Source: HR10 sp964615335 (GTDB lineage Bacteria > Acidobacteriota > Blastocatellia > HR10). Taken from it: 64,000 nucleotides of DNA. Below, piece by piece: positions 36,835-46,132 of this stretch. The stretch covers positions 1-64,000 of the forward strand of contig CAZTMT010000005.1 of the NCBI GenBank assembly GCA_964615335.1. Reading direction: 5' to 3'. The first letter of the stretch is position 1, and every line of letters begins with the position of its first letter. The translations under genes were made by a program, and so were the position numbers. The notes under the pieces are model-generated. The model was not told where the DNA came from. It made no database searches and was given only the letters and a program-made list of their open reading frames with translations.

Positions 36835-38400
36835 ATGAGGCGTCGCACCGCAGCTTTTCTCGTTGTACTGCTTGTCGTCCCCTGGCTTGTTCGAGCCGAG
36901 GAGCCTGTGGATTTGCAGGCGATCGCGCGGATCAAGCAAGAGGGGTTTGGGAATTCCAAGGTCATGGAGATCGCCAGTTTCCTGACAGACGTCTACGGTC
37001 CGCGTCTGACGGGATCGCCGAATCTGAAAGCGGCCAGTCAGTGGGCGCGCGACAAGTTCGCTGAATGGGAGCTGGTGAATGCGCGGCTGGAGCCGTGGGG
37101 GACGTTCGGGCGGGGATGGTCAGTCGAACGATTCTCCATCGAGATGCTCGAGCCGCAATACATGCCGATCATCGCCTATCCGAAGGCCTGGACGCCCGGG
37201 ACGAATGGCCCGGTGACCGGGCAGCCGATGCTTCTCACCCTTCGTTCGGAGGAGGACTTCGCCAAGTACACGGGGAAACTCCGCGGAGCTATTGTCATGC
37301 TCCAGCCGCCGCGTCCAGCGGCCACGCGTTTCGAGCCGGATGCTCGGCGCCATAACGAGGAGGATTTGCGGCGTCTGGCGCAGGCCCCGGAGCCGGGCGT
37401 GCGTTCCCCAATGGAAGCGCAGCGCGAGGAGCTGCGCGCCCAACGGGCCTTTCAGGAGAAAGTCACGCGGTTTCTTCGAGAAGAGGGCGTGGCTGTCGTG
37501 CTGGAGCCAAGCCGAGGCGAGCACGGCACGATCTTCGTCACCGGGGGCGGATCGTATCGCGCGAATGCCGAGCCGACGGTTCCCTCTCTGGTCGTCGCCA
37601 TCGAGCATTATGCGCGCATCGCCCGATTGCTGGAGAAAAACATCCCGGTGAAGCTGGAAATCAATATCCGAACGCGATTTCATGAAGAGGACCTGCAAGG
37701 CTACAATGTGCTCGCCGAGATTCCCGGCACCGATCCGAAACTCAAAGAGGAAATCGTGATGCTCGGAGCGCATCTGGACTCCTGGCATGCCGGCACGGGA
37801 GCGACCGATAATGCTGCGGGATCGGCCGTCGTCATGGAGGCCGTGCGCATCCTCAAGGCCATTGGCGTCCAGCCGCGACGGACGATTCGCGTCGCTCTCT
37901 GGACGGGAGAAGAGCAGGGATTACTCGGCTCGCGGGCCTATGTCGAGAAATATTTCGGCAACCCGCGCACGATGGAGTTGAAGCCGGATCATGAAAAGAT
38001 CTCCGTCTATTTCAACCTGGACAATGGGACGGGACGCATTCGCGGCATTTATTTGCAGGGCAACGATGCCGTCAGACCGATCTTCGAAGCGTGGCTCCGT
38101 CCGTTTCATGATCTGGGGGCGACGACGGTGACCATCCGCGGCACCGGGGGGACGGACCACCTCTCCTTCGACGCCGTCGGAATCCCGGCTTTTCAGTTCA
38201 TTCAGGATCCGATTGATTACAGCACGCGCACGCATCATACGAACATGGACGTCTACGATCGGCTCCTGCCGGGCGATCTCATGCAGGCGGCGGTGATCAT
38301 GGCCTCGTTCGTCTATCACGCGGCCATGCGCCCGGAGAAGCTGCCGCGCAAACCGCTGCCCAAGCCTCAGCCGGGACCGCCTGTCCCGCAAGAAGAGTAA
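36835..38400 (+). CDS. Secreted M28-family metallopeptidase
   Basis: The 521-residue protein has an N-terminal signal peptide (MRRRTAAFLVVLLVVPWLVRAEE). A PA-type insert lies around residues 110-260. The M28 catalytic domain carries the zinc residues in GAHLDSWHAGTGATDNAAGS and WTGEEQGLLGS, followed by GGTDHLSFDAVGIPAFQF and HTNMDVYDRL. M28 enzymes release N-terminal amino acids or dipeptides outside the cytoplasm. The last ~20 residues are a Pro/Lys-rich tail. It has a good SD and is convergent with the sensor kinase operon. Confidence 0.93.
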   Translation: MRRRTAAFLVVLLVVPWLVRAEEPVDLQAIARIKQEGFGNSKVMEIASFLTDVYGPRLTGSPNLKAASQWARDKFAEWELVNARLEPWGTFGRGWSVERFSIEMLEPQYMPIIAYPKAWTPGTNGPVTGQPMLLTLRSEEDFAKYTGKLRGAIVMLQPPRPAATRFEPDARRHNEEDLRRLAQAPEPGVRSPMEAQREELRAQRAFQEKVTRFLREEGVAVVLEPSRGEHGTIFVTGGGSYRANAEPTVPSLVVAIEHYARIARLLEKNIPVKLEINIRTRFHEEDLQGYNVLAEIPGTDPKLKEEIVMLGAHLDSWHAGTGATDNAAGSAVVMEAVRILKAIGVQPRRTIRVALWTGEEQGLLGSRAYVEKYFGNPRTMELKPDHEKISVYFNLDNGTGRIRGIYLQGNDAVRPIFEAWLRPFHDLGATTVTIRGTGGTDHLSFDAVGIPAFQFIQDPIDYSTRTHHTNMDVYDRLLPGDLMQAAVIMASFVYHAAMRPEKLPRKPLPKPQPGPPVPQEE

Positions 38401-38415
38401 GCGGGGACATCTCCT

Positions 38416-41400
38416 TCACGCGCGGTCGGCCTCTGCTCGGAATTCCTCAGAGGAGCAGGGCCGACTGCCCAACGCCTGACGGACGGCGCGAGCCAGCTCC
38501 TTCCGCTCATAAGGCTTCTGCACGATGCCCAGAGCCCCTTGGGCGAGCAGTTCGGCGGCGACCTGTTCGGGACTGTAGCCGGTGATCAGCAGGATCTTCG
38601 CCTGCGGGTTGATGCGCCGCAACTGCTGAAACGTCTCGGGCCCGTTCAGGCGCGGCATGACGACATCGAGCAGAATCAGATCAATCTCCGAATGTCGAGC
38701 GGCATACAGAGCGATACCCTGCTGACCATCGCCGGCTGTGAGCACGCGATAGCCGAGCGAGCTGAGCATCTGCCGCCCGACTTCCCGGATCGTCTCTTCA
38801 TCCTCGATGAGAAGAATCGTCTCCTGTCCGCCCTGAACTTCTTCCTCAATGGGTTCTGTGTGCGGTGTCCGGGGGAGCGTCGCCATCGGGAGGTAGAGGT
38901 GGAATTGGGTTCCGCGTCCTACTTCGCTCTGGACATCAATCCAGCCTCCGTGCGCTTTGATGATCCCGTAAGCGACGGTGAGGCCGAGGCCCGTTCCCTG
39001 GCCCACCTCTTTCGTCGTGAAGAAAGGATCGAAGATTCGAGGGAGGACATGCGGGGGGATCCCCCGACCCGTATCGCTGAGCGTCACGCGCGCGAAGCGC
39101 CCAGCCCGAGCGCCCGGCGTCCCCGGCGCCTCGACGCTCACCGCTCGCGCGTGGATGCGCAGGTGTCCTCCCGCCGGCATGGCATCGCGCGCATTGATGG
39201 CGATATTGAGCAGCACCTGTTGCAGTTGAGAGGGATTGGCCTCGATGACAAGCTCCTCCGAGGGAAGGTTCAGCTCAATCTCGATGTTCTCCGGAAGCGT
39301 ACGCTGGAGCAAAGCGACCAAATCGTTCAAGAGATCCCGGAGGTCGCACACTCTTTTCTCACCCGTTGAGGGTTGGCTGAACAGCAGAAGCTGTCGCACG
39401 AGATCGCGCGCTCGGGCCCCGAGCGAGAGGATGTGGCGCAGATATTCAGCGACCTCATGCTGCGCTCCCAGTTCCATGAGCGCCAGCTCGGCGAACCCAA
39501 CTACTCCCGTGAGGATGTTGTTGAAGTCGTGGGCGATACCCCCGGCGAGCGTCCCGACGGACTCCATCTTCTGCGCTTGATAGAGCTGCTGCTGCAGCTT
39601 CAGCCGGGCCTCTTCCTCGCGGAGGCGTTCGATCTCAGCGCCCGCGCGTTGGCCGATGATCTGAAGCAGATGGGCATCGGCCTCGCGGAACTCCCGCGGC
39701 AGTCGCCCGAAGGCTGCGATGACCCCGAGAACTTCTCCATTCCGGCTGAGAATCGGTGCGCCGATGTAGGACTCGATCCGAAGGGTCACCAGGATCTCGT
39801 CCTCCGGGAATAGCTCCCACGCGCGAGGCGAATATGCGCACCACTGGGCCCTTTGCATGACGTTCTCGCAAGGGGTCCCCCGCAGAGCGTACGAGAACTC
39901 ATCCTGGAGCTTCCCTTCGCTGTAAAACGCGAGGACCCGCGCGCGCGTGCCTCCTTCCTCCAGCACGCCAATGAGCGCGCATTCGACATTCAGAAGCTCG
40001 GCGAGCATGCGCACGGCCTGATCGAACAGCAGCTGTCCGTGAAACCGCACGGCGAGGTCGTAAACGCGCGCCAGGCGCTCCTCGGCGCGCTTCCGCTCGA
40101 TGATGAGCGCGACATGATTCCCCACGGCGGTGAGGAAGTCCAGGTCCCGATCCGTATAGGCGTGTTCGTCCTCGTAATGCTGGACGACGAGCACGCCGAT
40201 CGTTTCCTTCGGCGTACGCAAGGGCACGCCGAGCCAGCAGGCCGATGGCGTCCCCACAAGCTCCAGTTCCCCCCGCTCGACCAGATGACGGCAGTCCTCT
40301 CGTGTGAGCCGTTGGGGCTTCCCCGTGCGAAGGACGTACGCCGTAGCCGTCTTTTCCGAGCGCAGCGGAGGAGGGGGGGAGTCGTACTGATCAGCGAAAT
40401 AAGGGAAGTGAAAAAACCCGCTCGACGCGTCATAGAGGGAGATGAAGAAGTTCTCCGCCGGCAGAACCTTCATCACGGCGCGATGAATCAGCCGAAACAG
40501 CTCCTCCAGGTTCGCGATCGTCGTGGCCCCTTGCGTGATCTCCAGCATCGCCTCCCGTTCGGCTTCAGCACGCTTCTGCTCGGTGATGTCCAAAAGGGCC
40601 CCTTCGTAATAGAGCGTCCGTCCTTCGGCATCGCGCACGACGCGTGCGACATCATAGACCCAGAGCGTTCGCCCATCGCGCGTTCGGATGCGATGTTCGT
40701 TCTCGAAGACTCCCTCTCGTTCGATCTGCTGGCACCAAAGTTCCCGCTCGGAAGGGTCAGCCCAGATCTCCTGGGCCGGGGTGGAGAGCACCTCCTCCAC
40801 GTTCCGAAATCCGAGCAGGCGCGCCAGCGTCGGATTCGCCATCAGGACACGCCCTTCGCGCGTGCTTTGGTAAATGCCGACGATGGCGTGCGCGAAGAGA
40901 CTCCGGTACTTCTCCTCGGAGCGGACGATCTCCTCATGAAGGCGCGCATTCCGCAGAGCGACGGACACTTGATCGGCGATCGCACGAGCAAGGGTGATGT
41001 CTTCCGGAGTGAACAAGCGAGGTCGCGTCATGTTCAGGAAAAGGATCGCGACCGGCTTTCCCTTATCGCGAAGAGGGACGCCCAGAAGCGTGTGAAGGCC
41101 CAGCGCCTGAACCAGCTCACCAGGGATGAGATCGCTTTGAGTCGCATCGGAGATGAGGATGGGATCGGAGGCCTTCTGCAGGAGACGCGACAAGGGGAAT
41201 TCGGCGATCCGCCTCCCCACGAGGGAGCGAAGGACAGCCATGCGCTCCGGATCCGTCTCCGAGGTCACCATGTCCGCGATCCTCTTCATGTTTCTGTCCG
41301 GCAGCAAGACGGTGGCGCGGTCCACAGAGAGGGCTTCCACGCAGGTCCGAACCAGAATCTGCAGAAGCTCCGTCACATCGAGCGTGCGGGTTATCGCCTG

Positions 41401-41904
41401 CGCGAGCTTCTGCAGGACTGCCGTTCGACGATGGGCCTCTTCGAGCTGACGCTTCGTCCGAGCCATTCGGATCGCCCGCTCGACGGTCGAGGGAAGAATC
41501 TCCCAATATCTCGCTTCCTTGATGACATAGTCAGCGGCTCCCTGTTTGAGCGCTTCGACGGCCACGCGCTCGTTGCCCAGTCCCGTGACCAGGATCACCG
41601 GCACGTCCAGCCCTCGCGCATTCAGTGCGCGCAGGAACTCAAGGCCATCCATTCCCGGCATGCGATAATCGGCGAGCACGGCGTCGAAGCCCTCACGTTC
41701 CAGCAGGCTCAAGCCTTCGGTCGCCGTCGCCGTAGCCACGACGACTGTCGCCGGCCCCAATTGTTCTTTCAGCGCGCGGGCTTCGAGCATCCGGTGATCG
41801 GGATTATCCTCGATCAGGAGGATTCGGTATCCCGACGGCGTCCACGGGGTTCCGGACTCCTCCCCTTCACGCTCCGAAGGATAGAGGATCACCTGTTCGT
41901 GCAT
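38416..41904 (-). CDS. Hybrid sensor histidine kinase (REC-GAF-PAS-GAF-GAF-HisKA-HATPase-REC)
   Basis: The 1162-residue soluble protein contains, in order: a receiver (LLIEDNP, phospho-Asp in VLADYRMPGMDG), a GAF domain, a PAS domain (RSLFAHAIVGIYQST), two more GAF domains, HisKA with GGIAHDFNN, HATPase with NIAINARDAMPAGG and GQGTGLGLTVAYG, and a terminal receiver (LLIEDEE, LILLDVVMPRLNG, QKPY). The ATG at 41904 has GAGGAGGTG; the upstream ORF extension is not needed. It is the last gene of a four-gene signalling operon and could both receive and pass phosphate. The kinase core resembles that of the kinase at 8363-10459. Confidence 0.93.
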   Translation of the reverse strand: MHEQVILYPSEREGEESGTPWTPSGYRILLIEDNPDHRMLEARALKEQLGPATVVVATATATEGLSLLEREGFDAVLADYRMPGMDGLEFLRALNARGLDVPVILVTGLGNERVAVEALKQGAADYVIKEARYWEILPSTVERAIRMARTKRQLEEAHRRTAVLQKLAQAITRTLDVTELLQILVRTCVEALSVDRATVLLPDRNMKRIADMVTSETDPERMAVLRSLVGRRIAEFPLSRLLQKASDPILISDATQSDLIPGELVQALGLHTLLGVPLRDKGKPVAILFLNMTRPRLFTPEDITLARAIADQVSVALRNARLHEEIVRSEEKYRSLFAHAIVGIYQSTREGRVLMANPTLARLLGFRNVEEVLSTPAQEIWADPSERELWCQQIEREGVFENEHRIRTRDGRTLWVYDVARVVRDAEGRTLYYEGALLDITEQKRAEAEREAMLEITQGATTIANLEELFRLIHRAVMKVLPAENFFISLYDASSGFFHFPYFADQYDSPPPPLRSEKTATAYVLRTGKPQRLTREDCRHLVERGELELVGTPSACWLGVPLRTPKETIGVLVVQHYEDEHAYTDRDLDFLTAVGNHVALIIERKRAEERLARVYDLAVRFHGQLLFDQAVRMLAELLNVECALIGVLEEGGTRARVLAFYSEGKLQDEFSYALRGTPCENVMQRAQWCAYSPRAWELFPEDEILVTLRIESYIGAPILSRNGEVLGVIAAFGRLPREFREADAHLLQIIGQRAGAEIERLREEEARLKLQQQLYQAQKMESVGTLAGGIAHDFNNILTGVVGFAELALMELGAQHEVAEYLRHILSLGARARDLVRQLLLFSQPSTGEKRVCDLRDLLNDLVALLQRTLPENIEIELNLPSEELVIEANPSQLQQVLLNIAINARDAMPAGGHLRIHARAVSVEAPGTPGARAGRFARVTLSDTGRGIPPHVLPRIFDPFFTTKEVGQGTGLGLTVAYGIIKAHGGWIDVQSEVGRGTQFHLYLPMATLPRTPHTEPIEEEVQGGQETILLIEDEETIREVGRQMLSSLGYRVLTAGDGQQGIALYAARHSEIDLILLDVVMPRLNGPETFQQLRRINPQAKILLITGYSPEQVAAELLAQGALGIVQKPYERKELARAVRQALGSRPCSSEEFRAEADRA

Positions 41905-42026
41905 CTTCGGCACCTCCTCGGGCTTTCCGCGCGATTCGAAGGGCGCGTGAAGTCCCGTCCGAGTTCTCAAGGTCCTCGTGTCAGGCGCGCCGCTCCCCGA
42001 GCCCCGTGGGATCGGGTGATGCCCGA

Positions 42027-42488
42027 TCACGGTGTCGGTCCGGGGAAGGCCGATTCCGGAGGCAGCGTGTTGACGAGGATCCAGTAGAGCTTCAGCTCGC
42101 GCACCTTCTGCATGAACTCATCGAACTGAACAGGCTTCACGATGTAGGAGTTAGCGCCGTTCAGGTAGCTCCTCACGATGTCGGCTTCCTGCTCAGAGCT
42201 GGTGAGCATGATGACGGGAATCGCCTTGAGCGAGGGATCGCTCTTGATCCTGCGCAGGACTTCGAGCCCATCCACTTTCGGCAGCTTGATATCGAGCAGG
42301 ATGAGGCCCGGACGAGGAGCCGATTCCGGATCGGTGTATTTTCCCCTGCGGTAGAGATAATCGAGCGCCTCCTGACCATCCTCGACAACGCGAACTTCGT
42401 TGAGGATGTTGTTCAACTCCAGAGCGCGCTTGATGATCAGGACGTGATCGGGATTGTCTTCGACGAGCAGGATGAGGATCGGTTTCAT
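42027..42488 (-). CDS. Single-domain response regulator (Rcp1-like)
   Basis: The 153-residue stand-alone receiver has LLVEDNPDHVLIIKRAL, phospho-Asp in LILLDIKLPKVDGLEVL, the Thr in VIMLTSS and the Lys in YIVKPVQF. No output domain is present, so it acts as a phosphate carrier or protein partner. The ATG (after AAAGGAGG) overlaps the stop of the propeller kinase by one base (TGATG). The next gene downstream is a hybrid kinase. Confidence 0.95.
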   Translation of the reverse strand: MKPILILLVEDNPDHVLIIKRALELNNILNEVRVVEDGQEALDYLYRRGKYTDPESAPRPGLILLDIKLPKVDGLEVLRRIKSDPSLKAIPVIMLTSSEQEADIVRSYLNGANSYIVKPVQFDEFMQKVRELKLYWILVNTLPPESAFPGPTP

Positions 42489-45400
42489 CAGGTCCTCCTT
42501 TGGAGCGAAGATGAGCCTGCGACATCCATCCCGGCAGAGCGCCCCGCTTGCGCCGTGGGCGATTCCGATCCAGCGGGGAGCGTGAACCAGAATGTGCTTC
42601 CCTTGCCAGGACCTTCGGATTCGACCCACACGCGTCCTCCGTGCGCCTGCACGATACGTTTAACGATCGCTAGTCCAACACCTGTACCTTCGTCGCTCTG
42701 ATACTTGCCTTCGACGCGGTAGAAGATCTCGAAGATCTTCTCCCGGTGTTCCGGCGCGATGCCGATTCCGTTGTCGCGGACGAAGAAGGTGATGAAGCCT
42801 TCTTGTTCCTGGCGCGCGCCGATTTCGATCTCGGGGGGGGCCTGCGGGCGGCTGAAGCGCAGTGCGTTGGAGATGAGGTTCATCCACACCTGCCGCAGCC
42901 GCGTGCGCTCGCCCCAGACCGTGGGCAGGGTGTCGGCCACGCGCACGCGCGCCCGCTGGAGTTCGATGTGTCCGTGCAATTCGGCGAGGACTTCCTCGAC
43001 CAGCTCGCGCATGGGAACCGGTTGCAGGGGCTCACGCGTCCGGCCGATGCGCGACAGTTCCAGAAGCTCCGCGATGAGCCGCTGCATCTGTCGCGTGTTG
43101 GCATGAATGCGCTCCAGGTAAAAGGCCGCGTTCGGCGAGAGGCTCTCCCCCAGCTCCGCCTGCAACAGGGTGGCGAGCCCCTGCAGGGAGATCACCGGAG
43201 CTTTCAGATCATGCGAGAGCGTGTAGATGAATGCTTCCAGCTCCTCCGTCTTCTCCACAAGTTGCTGCGTGCGCTCGGCGACGCGGCGCTCCAGCTCTTC
43301 CGCCCGGCGCCGAATATAGGCTGTGCGCCAGCGATATCCTCCGTACAGGAGCCCCGCCATTCCCATCCCCATCAGCCCCCAGAACCACCATGTCCTCCAA
43401 AAGGGCACTTGAATTCTGAAGGCGAGGGAGGTCGGCGGCGACCATTCTCCCCGGTACTTTCGAGCCCGAACCTCAAGAAAATACGAGCCGGGAGGGAGAT
43501 TGGGGATCTTCAGCTCGTGACCTTCCAAGGGGACCCATTCTTCCTGGAACCCCCTCAACCGGTATTCGACGTGCACCTGGCGCTCGTTGAGGAAAGAGAG
43601 TGCGGCCACGCGCGCGACCAGCGTGTTGTCCTTATAGCTGACGACAAGGCCTTCGGGCGCGCTCCACAGGTTCCCCTGAAAGGTGTACGGAGCCTTCTCC
43701 CGCTCGGGCTCTGTTGCTCTTGCGCGTGAGAGCTCAGCCAGGGAGAGATGAAGACGGCCAAACCGGACGTCCTGAAGGAGAACGACCGGGGGGCTTCCGC
43801 GCGTGAGATCGAATCGCGAATCATAGCGGCTCAGCCCTCCCATCGTTCCGAACCAGAGGACGCCGTCAGCATCCGCCCAGAAGCCTCCGGCATTGGACTC
43901 CGGATCGGCGTAGCCTTCTTCCACCCCGTAATTGACGAACCGGGTACCATCGAAACGATCCACACCGCGCGCCGTGCCGATCCAGAGATTCCCCTCCCGA
44001 TCCACGCCGAGCGAATAAACAGCGTCATGGCTCAGTCCGTCGCGCGTCGTGTAGTGCCGAAACGTCTTCCCATCAAAGCGCGTCACTCCGTATGAGGAGT
44101 GATACCCGAACCAGATGTTCCCCTCTTGGTCTTCGCAAAGGAAGTACGGCTGATCGCTCGCCAGCCCATCGCGCACCGTATACGTGCGCCAGCTTCGTCC
44201 GTCCCATCGGGAGAGCCCACGATCTCCGGAGATCCACACCCATCCGCGCCGGTCCACGAGGATGCGCGCGTTGGAGAAAGTCTGGCCCTGGACGTGAATC
44301 GGCTCCAGGCGCGTTCCCACGCGCCGGAAGACGCCTCCCGAAAGGGTCGCGATCCAGATCGCGCCCGCGCGATCTTCGGCCAAAGAGACGACGGAACCGA
44401 GCTGCCTCAAGGACCGATCCGTCCAAAAGCGCATGCCATCCGAGAGCGTAACTCCCGCGCGCGTTCCGATCCAGAGTTGTCCCTGGCGGTCTTCCAGCAG
44501 GGCCAGGACGTAATCATCCGTCAGTCCGTCTCTTTTGGTGAACGTCCGCCAGGTGCGTCCTTGCAGGCGGCTCAACCCTCCGCTTGTTCCCACCCAGAGC
44601 CATCCCCGGCGATCTCGTACGATCGGGCGCACGACGTTCGAACCCAGACCGTCGCTGGTGCGATAGATCGTGAACGCGCGGCTGTGGTACTTGTACAGCC
44701 CCCCGAGGACACCGATCCAGAGAATTCCTTCGCGATCTTCCCAGAGCGCGCGCACATCGTTGTAGGGAAGTCCGTGCGCGGCGCCGAGCACCGTGAAGGT
44801 TCCGTTTTCGATCTTGATCAAACCGCGCGGCGTGCCTGCCCACACAATGCCGAAGCGGTCCGCGCAGAGGGCGACGACCGGCTGGGCCGGGAATCCCTCC
44901 GTATACCGCCTGAGGAGCCGTCCCCGTTCATAGACGCGCACGCCGTCGTTGGTTCCCACCCAGAGGCGGTGCTCGCGATCTTCGGTGAGAGCGCGCACGC
45001 TTCGGCCGCCGAGCTGTTCCGGATCGAAGACGGCGAAACGTGCGCCCGTCCAGCGGGCGAGTCCGGACTCCGTCCCCACCCAGAGTTGACCGCGCGCGTC
45101 CACAAAGAGGGCGTTGACCCGCCGATCGGGAAGTCCGGTCGTGTACGTCCGCCACCGCTGACCGTCATATTGGCTGACGCCTTGTGGCGTCCCGCACCAG
45201 ATATTTCCCTCTTGATCCCGGGCGAGCGACGTGACGCGATTATCGGCTAATCCATCGGCCACTGTGTAGGCCTGAAAACGCTGCCCATCCCAAACGAAGA
45301 CTCCACCTAGGGTTGCGATCCAGAGGCGTCCGTGGACATCCTCCACAAGGGCATTGATCCAATCCTGTGCGAGCCCCTGAGCCGGGCCATAGACGGTGAA

Positions 45401-45682
45401 GGAAACTCCATCATACCGATTCAATCCCGCTTGCGTCCCGATCCAGAGATACCCCGCCCGGTCCTGATAGAGCGCCTGGACCACGGCTTGAGAAAGTCCC
45501 TCGGTCGCCGTATAGCGGCGGAAGTAATATTGCTCAGCCCTCACGGGCAACACCCCACTCAGCAGGCCGATGATCCCCACGATGAGGCGCCTTCTGCCCT
45601 CTGGACGCGTGCCGCAGAGGAAGGTCTTTCGAAGAAACTCCCTGACAGTCGCCCGCATCTGGCGATGGCTTCCGTTCCTCAT
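42488..45682 (-). CDS. Membrane sensor histidine kinase with periplasmic two-component-regulator propeller
   Basis: The 1064-residue protein has an N-terminal hydrophobic export segment (residues about 33-50). Over a dozen beta-propeller blades follow, marked by repeated LWIGT..GL.RYDG motifs (about 55-650). A Y_Y_Y domain (YRLRGFQEEWVPL, near 700-770), one transmembrane helix (TWWFWGLMGMGMAGLLYGGY), HisKA (LSHDLKAPVISLQG) and HATPase (NLISNALRFSRP, DNGIGIAPEH, GTGVGLAIVKRIV) complete it. The layout equals the sensor part of polysaccharide-sensing hybrid kinases but lacks the receiver, which is encoded separately by the next gene. The start overlaps the HTH gene stop as ATGA. Confidence 0.93.
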   Translation of the reverse strand: MRNGSHRQMRATVREFLRKTFLCGTRPEGRRRLIVGIIGLLSGVLPVRAEQYYFRRYTATEGLSQAVVQALYQDRAGYLWIGTQAGLNRYDGVSFTVYGPAQGLAQDWINALVEDVHGRLWIATLGGVFVWDGQRFQAYTVADGLADNRVTSLARDQEGNIWCGTPQGVSQYDGQRWRTYTTGLPDRRVNALFVDARGQLWVGTESGLARWTGARFAVFDPEQLGGRSVRALTEDREHRLWVGTNDGVRVYERGRLLRRYTEGFPAQPVVALCADRFGIVWAGTPRGLIKIENGTFTVLGAAHGLPYNDVRALWEDREGILWIGVLGGLYKYHSRAFTIYRTSDGLGSNVVRPIVRDRRGWLWVGTSGGLSRLQGRTWRTFTKRDGLTDDYVLALLEDRQGQLWIGTRAGVTLSDGMRFWTDRSLRQLGSVVSLAEDRAGAIWIATLSGGVFRRVGTRLEPIHVQGQTFSNARILVDRRGWVWISGDRGLSRWDGRSWRTYTVRDGLASDQPYFLCEDQEGNIWFGYHSSYGVTRFDGKTFRHYTTRDGLSHDAVYSLGVDREGNLWIGTARGVDRFDGTRFVNYGVEEGYADPESNAGGFWADADGVLWFGTMGGLSRYDSRFDLTRGSPPVVLLQDVRFGRLHLSLAELSRARATEPEREKAPYTFQGNLWSAPEGLVVSYKDNTLVARVAALSFLNERQVHVEYRLRGFQEEWVPLEGHELKIPNLPPGSYFLEVRARKYRGEWSPPTSLAFRIQVPFWRTWWFWGLMGMGMAGLLYGGYRWRTAYIRRRAEELERRVAERTQQLVEKTEELEAFIYTLSHDLKAPVISLQGLATLLQAELGESLSPNAAFYLERIHANTRQMQRLIAELLELSRIGRTREPLQPVPMRELVEEVLAELHGHIELQRARVRVADTLPTVWGERTRLRQVWMNLISNALRFSRPQAPPEIEIGARQEQEGFITFFVRDNGIGIAPEHREKIFEIFYRVEGKYQSDEGTGVGLAIVKRIVQAHGGRVWVESEGPGKGSTFWFTLPAGSESPTAQAGRSAGMDVAGSSSLQRRT

Positions 45683-45948
45683 GACTTTCCATCCCGAGGG
45701 CGCGCCTTCTTCTGTGCGCGTGACGTCTCAGTCCGAAGCGCGCGGCGGTAGCGCGCTTCCTGAGCTTTCCGCCACTGATCAATGGATTCCTTGTTGAATC
45801 GCCAATCGGTGCCGATCTTGAAGGCCGGCAGTTCTCCGCGCTTCACATAGCGACGGACCGTATCCGGATGCACGTTGAGGTACTCAGCCACTTCTTTGAG
45901 CGTGAAGACAACCTTCGGTATGCCCATCCCGTGACTTCTCCCACTCAT
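45679..45948 (-). CDS. Excisionase/MerR-type helix-turn-helix DNA-binding protein
   Basis: The 89-residue protein is built around an HTH_17 motif, FTLKEVAEYLNVHPDTVRRYVKRGELPAFKIGTDWRF, followed by a Lys/Arg-rich tail. Such domains occur in excisionases and BldC-like regulators. Two starts are possible: 45948, or the ATG at 45927 (MGIPKVV) preceded by GGGAGAAG. It heads the operon of kinase, regulator and hybrid kinase through an ATGA overlap. A 7-bp inverted repeat in the promoter is a candidate binding site for it. No integrase is nearby, so a role in prophage excision is unlikely. Confidence 0.88.
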   Translation of the reverse strand: MSGRSHGMGIPKVVFTLKEVAEYLNVHPDTVRRYVKRGELPAFKIGTDWRFNKESIDQWRKAQEARYRRALRTETSRAQKKARPRDGKS

Positions 45949-45989
45949 CTATGCCTACCTCGGCTATACCCGACTTCACTCCGCGCGAG

Positions 45990-46019
45990 AGATTAGGACA
46001 AAGGCCTAATCGGGGTCAA
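45990..46019 (-). promoter_or_regulatory. Promoter and inverted-repeat operator of the signalling operon
   Basis: On the minus strand TTGACC (complement of 46014-46019), an 18-bp spacer and TAATCT (complement of 45990-45995) form a promoter. The perfect inverted repeat GATTAGG-N7-CCTAATC (45991-46011) fills the spacer and overlaps the -10. Confidence 0.55.
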
Positions 46020-46070
46020 TACGGAGAAGGGCGGAAATTTCGTCCGCGGTCTACCGGAGATCCGGCCGGC

Positions 46071-46100
46071 TTGGGGGGGAAAGGGGGAGCGTAGTAAAAT
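46071..46100 (+). promoter_or_regulatory. Possible promoter of the TPP enzyme gene
   Basis: TTGGGG (46071-46076), an 18-bp spacer and TAAAAT (46095-46100) stand 32 bp upstream of the ATG. The -10 is good and the -35 is only fair. Confidence 0.4.
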
Positions 46101-46132
46101 GGCGCCCCGGGTCAAAGGGAGGAAAGAGAGCC

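Noticed and set aside
45679..45948. Excisionase of an integrated element
   Set aside because: No integrase, attachment-site repeats or phage genes are nearby, and the gene is translationally coupled to a sensor kinase.
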